Source of the DNA: Chara braunii
Taxonomy: Eukaryota > Streptophyta > Charophyceae > Charales > Characeae
Assembly: GCA_003427395.1 (NCBI GenBank)
Contig: BFEA01000485.1
Location: 896,254 to 919,443, forward strand
DNA: 23,190 nt
Reading direction: 5' to 3'
Position numbers and translations under genes: made by a program
Notes under the pieces: generated by a model
Database searches by the model: none
The model's input: the letters and a program-made list of their open reading frames with translations, nothing else
Told to the model about the DNA's origin: nothing
Part shown: positions 17,198 through 23,190 of the stretch, piece by piece
Layout: every line of letters begins with the position of its first letter
How positions within the stretch are numbered: position 1 is the first letter of the stretch

Positions 17198-17854
17198 TTA
17201 GGCTACTAATACCTGTTCTTCTAATTGCTCCTTCTTCACTAAACGCGCGAGCGCGGGAGCACTGAGGCAGCAATGTGCCAGAGTGTTGTCTACTCCTGAC
17301 ACATGAAACATGCGAACAGTCTTAACTTCACCTGTGGGACTAGGGAGCCTACACTCATGCTCTCTCAGATGCAGTGTGGCCCTTGTTGTCTCTCCCCAAT
17401 CCATTCCTATGACTATATCCGAAGGAAGGTTATCCTCTACAAGGAGAGTCAGGGAATGGAGAACTTTGTCCACCTTCCCATCTTTCTCTAGGCGAAAGTA
17501 CGCCTGGACTCCCTAAACGTAATCCTCGACTCGCATAGTGCGATTGTCTGCGAGGATACTAACTATAGGGTCTGCTAACTTTTGGACTTTCAAGTTTAGC
17601 TTTAACTTCTGCAGCGCTTTCCTACTAATATAGTTGCGGGTGGCCCCACTGTCTATAAGGGCCCCTACTCTACCTTTGAAAATTTCTACATCTACTAAAA
17701 CTACTTGTCCTTTGGCATCCTTCTTCATCTTGGCCCAGGCAGGCATCCTCTCCTTCAACTCTTCAGCCACGTCTATGAGGGAAGTACCTAGAGAGACCCT
17801 TACACAAGTAGTCTCTGGACAACTGTCTAGGTACTGGCCAGCAACCTCTGCCAT
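17198..17854 (-). pseudogene. Aspartic protease and linker of gypsy pol
   Basis: This cleaves the element's polyprotein. DSGATRNYIS at ~68-77 from 17854 is the retropepsin active-site motif. DIVIGMDWG in the second half is the usual distal protease motif (I-G-D/M-W-L-like). The frame is broken by TAG at 17515-17513 and joined to the RT frame through TAA at 17200-17198. Both fit loss of Gln codons by C-to-T change. It lies in a different frame from gag. Confidence 0.9.
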
Positions 17855-17934
17855 AGGCTCATGTGGTTTGGGAGTTCCTCTGTGGTGTGTGCACTCTTCT
17901 CCACATGGCCTAGGGGTAAGGGCAGTTGCGACCC

Positions 17935-18498
17935 CTACCGGCGGTTGCCTTTTGCTGCCTGTGCAGCATACCGGGCTTCTCTATACTTCGGGCATAATTT
18001 GATGATGTGACCAGGATCACCGCAATAGATACATTGATGCCTTTGCCACACTGACTGCTTTAAGCCCAAATCTTCCCATTGCCTGCCTTGTGGCAAGCCT
18101 GGATGCCATCCACCTCGATGTGGAGGTGACCAGTAGGATCCTGAGCAATTTGGCGGGGGACCTTGACCCCTACCTCCCTCTTGGCGGTTTCCTCTGCCGC
18201 CAACCCCCTGAGCGCCATGTCCTCGATCATCTGAGGCTCGGCCCCCTTGGCCCTGGCCTCCTCCTCTTCCTTGCGGCCTCCCTCCAACCGCGACAACAGT
18301 GTAGGTCCTCCCCTGACCCCTACTACTGTCCTTCTCCTCCAGGCCCCACTCAATTTGGCTATACGGGACCTCATCTGTACCACCTTCGTCTAACGTAAGG
18401 ATCAAATGATCCTTCCTCTGTACCTGCCCGGAGATGGTACGACCTTTCCACTTTTTACCTTTGTCTAAGTCCTTGTGCCAGAAAGTGGAAACTGGCAT
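17935..18498 (-). pseudogene. Gag C-terminus with nucleocapsid zinc knuckle
   Basis: A basic, Gly/Arg/Gln-rich region (~70-140) precedes a CCHC knuckle, CIYCGDPGHIIKLC, near residues 156-169. This is the RNA-binding part of Gag. It continues the gag frame from 19569-18625 across two TAG codons (18627-18625, 18504-18502) with no frameshift. It stops at TAG 17937-17935, which may be the original gag terminus since the protease follows in another frame. Confidence 0.9.
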
Positions 18499-18624
18499 GG
18501 ACTAGGCCTCGAACAACACCACCTCTCTACTCAACGTATCATATGTCATTGTGGGTTGTTGGCTCTTGTCAAAGAAGTGCCCACGTAGGGGCTCTGGCAT
18601 GGTACGATAGAAGAGATTGACCAA

Positions 18625-19890
18625 CTAGGTCTCAGTGACCCCGTGGTCTGGGACGGCTACAAGCTTGTCCATTACACCTTTGAGTGCTCTAGCACTCCTC
18701 CATTGGCTTGAGTGGATAGTCTGCAGTTTGTAAGAGGCCCTAACACCTCGCATGACATCTGCGAATCGTTCCCTAAGGAGCCGAAAGAACTCCGGGGGAG
18801 GGGTGACCTTGGAATAGGCGACCATATTGTTCTCGCACTGTGCGGCGCGGGCGAGCGATCTAGCAAAGCTGGTGGCGTTATCCTTGAGGGCCTGGAAGGC
18901 TATGAGGACTTGTTCCTCTCGCACAATATGCTGTAAATAAATGTATGTATTTACGTTGGCCTCCCAGTTATCAAAATTTTCTTCTTTCTTCCCACCGTAG
19001 GACTCAACAAACTTTATCTTAATGGGCTCTCTACGGGGGCGTGGCTCTTCCTCCTTCGGCACGGCCAGCTTTGCGCCCTCAATGGCGCCTGTGCAAAACT
19101 TCTCAGTGCCTTCTATTCTTGCCTGCACTTTTGCGCCCACATGCCGCATCATCTCGCGTGCGAAATACATAAAGGCTAAGCGTATGGAGTGTAAGGTCAT
19201 GTCCTGGGCTCTCAAAAACTGATACTGTTCATCCCAGGCGTTAGCCAGGAGATCAATGTTTCTAGAGATAATATCTAATTTCCCCTGGATATCGGTTTGT
19301 GCTTGGATCTGCGCTCTTTGCTCTTTAATCGTCTCCAACTCCTTCGCTATTTGTCTCGCCTCATCCATCCTTCTTTTCCTCTCCCTCATAAGACGCAGTT
19401 TCCACTCTAACTTCTTCTCCTCCTCGATTGTCTGGCGTCTTAAGGGATCCTTTTCTGCCTCCCACTCCTTGATAACTGCCTCCTTTTCCTCTGGGGTAAT
19501 ATTTAACATCGCTTCTTCTTCTTCTCCCAAAGATAAATTCGCTACCCACTCAGAAATCGTTTTCTCCATCCCTGAGTCTTCCTTCTTTCCACCACTCGAC
19601 TCCCCCTCTGCTTGGCGCTTCTCCTGAGCAACAGCTCTTCCTGTCCCTTCTCTTCTACCTCTTCAATCTCTTCTTCATCTACTTCTTTAATTTTCTCTTC
19701 CTCCTCCTTTAATATTCCATTTCTTCCTCTAACTTCTTGTTCTTCGCCGCCTGCTCCTCCTGCAAGGCCAACTTCTTAGCTTGTCTAATCAATACCCCCT
19801 CTCTTTTCTCTCTTTAAGTACAATGACGGCTTGCTCTTCCTGAGCCTTGGTGTAAGGGGCGGTACTCTTACCACTACGTAGGTCAACCAT
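18625..19890 (-). pseudogene. Gag of the gypsy element, N-terminal and capsid part
   Basis: The likely start is the ATG at 19890 (MVDLRSGKSTAPYT...). Two frameshifts, near 19790 and 19715, disrupt an acidic, Lys/Glu-rich helical region before the long open part (19569-18625, 314 codons). That part has a charged coiled coil (~25-105) and a Retrotrans_gag-like capsid region containing FVESYGGKKEENFDNWEANV and FFRLLRERFADV. It assembles the virus-like particle in the cytoplasm. The frame ends at TAG, and the downstream frame remains gag-like. Confidence 0.85.
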
Positions 19891-20487
19891 GGTGAAAGGT
19901 GCACAACCCAGAATTAGTTCCACTCCTCACCACTTAGACTCACACCCCTGACTGACTTAACTTAGACTGACTCAATCTAAGGACTACATAATCTTAACAA
20001 GATCCTGTCAACTATGGTCTCTAGCCTAGATCTAAACTAAGGCTGTCACTACAGGACTTACTGCTGATCAGGAGGCATTTAAGGAGATCCCCCGTAACTC
20101 CTCAGGAATTATTTAATGTCGCAAACAGGACAACGCGATCAGGAAGTCCTCTCAAGACTTCGACAACTTGTTGTGCAGCCCACAGCTCGGATTCTGGGCC
20201 TACTGTGCCACACCGAGCAGCCCGCCAGTCTGTACCGGTCCTTGGGAGGGTTCGTGTCCTCCGGGTCAGTCAAGTCGTCAGACACAGCCTTTAGCCCTAC
20301 TCAGCCCGTGTGGGTTTGGTCAACAAAGCTCTACAACCACGTGCACAAAGTTCCTATCACCTGGACAGAAGAGACTCAATGCAAAAAGAAGAGACATACA
20401 GACGCAACAAGTACCATGGGTTAAGTGCACATCCATAGGGCGAGGGGATAGGCTGAAGGCTTGGCGAGGATTTACCAACTCCAGCTT

Positions 20488-20600
20488 GGTCAACTTCGTG
20501 GTCAACACCTTGGTCAATGCCAGAGAACTCGCTGGTAAACTCTCCGGTCAAAGTTTTGGTCAACATTGGTCAACCCTTCGGTCAACACCTTAGTCAACCC
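20488..20600. promoter_or_regulatory. Cluster of GGTCAA / TTGACC motifs
   Basis: Seven GGTCAA and one AGTCAA occur in about 113 bp at irregular spacing, with another at 20318. On the element's sense strand each reads TTGACC, the core of the plant W box bound by WRKY factors. They may simply be a degenerate short tandem repeat, as ccttggtcaac-like flanks recur. Confidence 0.4.
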
Positions 20601-20886
20601 TTGATTTGGCTATGGCTGCCGCCGCTTTCCTCCTCACCAACCCTCGCTTCTCTTTCCCTCACCTTTCTCCTTTCTCACTTTCTTTCTCTCTGCACCCCCG
20701 GCTGTATCCTTTTTTTTTTTTTTTTTTTTCCGTTGTCTCCCCCTTCTTCTTCCTCGGCCATGGCTTCTCTCTCCTTCGTCTCTCCTCCCTTCTCCTTCGC
20801 TTCACCTTCTTCTTTCTAGTGACCCTGTGTCCGAGCTCCGCAACTATGGCCGCTTTCTCCTTGGTCCGCACAACAATCTTGTATCG

Positions 20887-20888
<2 letters not shown>

Positions 20889-20938
<50 letters not shown>

Positions 20939-20939
20939 N

Positions 20940-21019
<80 letters not shown>
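20889..21019 (+). repeat. (CT)n microsatellite with one unresolved base
   Basis: There are about 130 bp of CT repeats, with N at 20939 followed by a tcctc interruption. The length is probably polymorphic and may be collapsed in the assembly. Confidence 0.95.
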
Positions 21020-21022
<3 letters not shown>

Positions 21023-21178
21023 GTCGTTGTCTTCTGTGCAGGTACGCGGCACCTCACTCTGCAGCGCAGCTATGGCGGACTCCTCTTCTCCAATGGTGCA
21101 CCTCGGCTTTGATGCCTGACTGGCACGCGACTCCTTCCCTGCTGGCAACGACTATGGCACGTGGGGTAACAGGAACCA

Positions 21179-21190
21179 GCTCTAATACCA
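21179..21190 (-). other. Primer-binding site for initiator-Met tRNA
   Basis: On the minus strand TGGTATTAGAGC begins one base after the 5' LTR end. It differs by one base from the usual plant retrotransposon PBS TGGTATCAGAGC, which pairs with the 3' end of initiator-Met tRNA. Confidence 0.85.
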
Positions 21191-21191
21191 A

Positions 21192-22223
21192 TGCAATCAG
21201 ACTCGCTTTCACTTCCACTTCGCATACATGCAAACAGATGGCGACTCACACTGGCGTACAGCGCCCACACCAAGCTCAGAGATATGGCAATCGAGAACAT
21301 AGTTCAGATGTAAACTCGCTTCAACAGACCATGGCACATAAGCGCCTGTACATCACAACTCTCGTCACTTTGTTCAACACCACTGCTCGCACATACTCAA
21401 CTCAACTCTGGATCACCCTGAATACCACCACACAGACTCACTAACCTATCGCAGCTATGGCCGCTCTACCCCTACTGACTATGGCTACGAGATCACTTCT
21501 CAGCCCACTTCGTCTTCGGGCAAACTGCAGACCACCTTCGCACAAGACGCTGTAGCAGCGCTTCCGCATGGCTTACGCAGTGAATGAATGAATGGCTGGG
21601 CACTGCCTCTTGATTTATACTTCTGTAACTCGTTGGTCTGCCCCTTTCCACCGGCCCCATGGTGCACACAGTCTCTCATGGTACTTGCTTGACTGGGCTG
21701 TGACTGACTGGATCGGTACCGCTGACTGCATGGGATTGCACTGCCAACTCGATGCAGTCGCACTGCCGACTCAGTGCCATTGGGCTCACCACTTGCCCAC
21801 TTGCCTCTGACTAAACATGAGACAAATTAGAAAGGCCACTTCCGGACCTTCCGGAAGTCTGTGGCCTTGGCCTTTCGAGTACTGTAGCAGCTACGACCTT
21901 GACCTTTCAGGACTGTAGCAGCTACGACCTTGACCTTTCAGGACTGTAGCAGCTACGACCTTGACCTTTCAGGACTGTAGCAGCTACGACCTTGACCTTT
22001 CAGAACACCTACAGCTACGACCTCTACAGACGTGTGACCCCTACTACAGATCGAACCCCTACAACTACACAGACTTACAACAGACATCAAACAACTACCA
22101 AAATACAGGTCACGGGTTCAAACACTCCGGGGTCAACTCGATACTGTACATGGGCAAGGCAAGGTCTGGGGATCAAACTCTAATGCCCGCATCTGTGACT
22201 ACAGAAAGGTGAAAACCGTTTCA
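21192..22223 (-). repeat. 5' LTR of the Ty3/gypsy element (1032 bp)
   Basis: It has the same ends as the 3' LTR. It is 70 bp longer, mostly because the 31-bp unit ending gacctttcag occurs four times (21880-22003) instead of two. Substitutions are scattered at a few per hundred bases, so the insertion is not recent. Confidence 0.95.
21613..21619 (-). promoter_or_regulatory. TATA-box candidate in the 5' LTR
   Basis: TATAAAT on the minus strand lies near the middle of the LTR, inside GAAGTATAAATCA. The same heptamer is at the matching place in the 3' LTR (~13580-13586). About 420 bp of LTR follow it, as expected for R plus U5. Confidence 0.45.
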
Positions 22224-22734
22224 ACATGGCTGCGGAAAAAGAAAATATGGTTGCGCTTTCTCCTGCAGGCTATCCGATACGTTCGTGATGGAAAATTTCT
22301 CTGCAGGCTATGAAACAATTCTCTTTACGTGAAATTGACAGTGCTGATAATGTAAACCACCAGTATACCTGGCCCTGGAGGAGCTGCACTGTGCGCTGAG
22401 CTTTTCCCAACCGCCAAAGGCGCAATTTTTTCTTTTTTTGTTGGGCGCCACCAGCCATGACTGTGGTCCGGTAGGCTGCGTTGCCACGCATGTTCATTGA
22501 ACGTGCGTTTCTTGTTCAACTTTTGAACGCGTTGAGTGCGCGCCCAATGAACGGCCCTAACCGCTTTTGACGTGGGTTGGCGTGTGGGGGGGGCTAGGGA
22601 GCGGGGCTGGGGGCCACGGCCCCGAAAAAGAAAAGAAAAGCGGGAAAAAAACGAAAAAAGAACAAACAAAGAAACAGGAAAAAATAAAAAATGGCACACT
22701 TAGCCCCGCTTCAAAGGAAAAAAAAGACCTACCA
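22224..22734. other. No gene recognised
   Basis: This is the flank of the LTR element. It holds an A-rich stretch (22620-22700) and a taaaccaccagtat...ggccctgg fragment resembling the ends of the short inverted-repeat element at 12941-13110. Confidence 0.4.
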
Positions 22735-23190
22735 ATCCAATCAATCGATTGAATCTGTCAATTGATTGAACGGATTCAATCAATAGATTCCATTGATTGA
22801 TTGAATCGATAGATTTTTTATTTTTATTTTTTTGTGTCTGTGTGTGCACGCGCTCACCCACAGGTGCACAGACAGATGCACACACTCACGACTCGCAAGC
22901 GCTAACACACACGCACACACCTTACCTCACACGCGCAGACACATACAAAAACAAAAACTAATGATTCAATCAATTCTATCAAATTGATGGATTGAAGCAT
23001 TCAATTAATCGATTCCATTGATTGATTGAATCGATAGTGTTTTTTTTTTTTGTTTTTTTTTCTTTTTTTTTTTTTCTTTCCGTTATGTGTGTGCGTGTGT
23101 GCTCGCACGTGCAGTTGCTTGCCCACATGCACACACACTCACGACGAGCATGTGCTAACACATACATGTTCACACACACACACACACACA
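22735..23190. repeat. ~225-bp tandem repeat: ATTGATTGAATCGAT palindromes plus (CA/GT)n
   Basis: Two units (about 22735-22960 and 22961-23190) each have the same order. First come interleaved caatcaat/attgattg palindromes with attccattgattgattgaa then tcgatag, then a T-rich block. A gtgtgtgyrc...cacacactcacgac block and gctaacacayac follow. The window ends inside a (CA)n tract, so more units may follow. Confidence 0.8.

Larger units (their letters stand above)
19891..21178 (-). other. Leader between PBS and gag; CT tract and GGTCAA cluster
   Basis: The leader is about 1.3 kb with no credible ORF. It contains a CT-rich region (20640-20820), a (CT)n tract at 20889-21019 with one N at 20939, and a cluster of GGTCAA hexamers at 20488-20600. 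Frames called in the CT tract are artefacts of the repeat. Confidence 0.7.
13160..22223 (-). mobile_element. Ty3/gypsy LTR retrotransposon (chromovirus type), degenerate
   Basis: Two direct ~1-kb LTRs enclose, in minus-strand order, a PBS for initiator-Met tRNA, a ~1.3-kb leader, gag with zinc knuckle, aspartic protease, RT, RNase H, integrase and a chromodomain-like C-terminus. RT before integrase places it in Ty3/gypsy (Metaviridae). The LTRs start TG and end CA on the minus strand. The LTR outer flanks (aacag left, acatg right) do not match, so there is no clear target duplication. Breaks include several TAG/TAA and one TGA in gag and pol, at least four frameshifts, and a 103-bp duplication in RT. 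The copy cannot be autonomous. Confidence 0.95.

Noticed and set aside
20659-21148. Arg/Glu or Leu/Ser repeat frames in the CT tract
   Set aside because: These are translation artefacts of a dinucleotide repeat.
20606-22699. Short plus- and minus-strand frames in the gypsy leader and right flank as host genes
   Set aside because: They fall within LTR, leader or low-complexity DNA and carry no domains.

Overview
The window looks like repeat-dense nuclear DNA of a plant-lineage eukaryote. It has no bacterial-style operons, no rRNA, no convincing host gene, many A/T tails and microsatellites, and several families of mobile DNA nested side by side. A Ty3/gypsy primer-binding site complementary to initiator-Met tRNA, a chromovirus-type pol, tRNA-derived SINEs and a Penelope-like element with an N-terminal GIY-YIG domain together suggest a streptophyte (charophyte) alga such as Chara. 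That is a guess from family resemblance and was not tested by a search.

Layout. 1-580: an imperfect ~148-bp tandem repeat and otherwise featureless DNA. 582-964: a dispersed SINE-like repeat and two A tails. About 965-6310 (minus strand): a Penelope-like retroelement. Its order is a zinc-knuckle/coiled-coil ORF1, a GIY-YIG endonuclease, a reverse transcriptase, a ~0.9-kb 3' tail and a hammerhead ribozyme. ORF1, GIY-YIG and RT lie in ONE reading frame, interrupted only by two TGA codons. 6579-8244: a TIR element invaded by two tRNA-derived SINEs, one with a 13-bp target duplication and an inverted head. 8285-9535: a palindromic foldback, 50-bp tandem repeats, more copies of the SINE-like repeat and a poly(T)-only insertion with its own 11-bp target duplication. 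9780-10350: GT-rich DNA with an ~85-bp tandem repeat. 10357-11885: a second TIR element with 71-bp TIRs, subterminal CGCCCCT motifs, a 15-bp minisatellite readable as an Ala-rich pentapeptide, and a (CT)n tract ending in a 348-N assembly gap. 11890-13159: fragments and repeats. 13160-22223 (minus strand): a complete but decayed Ty3/gypsy chromovirus with ~1-kb LTRs, PBS, gag, protease, RT, RNase H, integrase and a chromodomain-like tail. 22224-23190: low-complexity DNA with a ~225-bp tandem repeat.

How the parts relate. The Penelope-like element is the most interesting and best-preserved unit. Its RT and GIY-YIG catalytic residues are intact, its only frame breaks are TGA, and it carries a ribozyme in the sense orientation. 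The Ty3/gypsy copy is a useful internal control. Its breaks are TAG/TAA codons that look like decayed Gln codons (one is TGA), several frameshifts, and a 103-bp divergent duplication inside RT, so that copy is plainly dead. The remaining DNA is non-autonomous elements and simple repeats.
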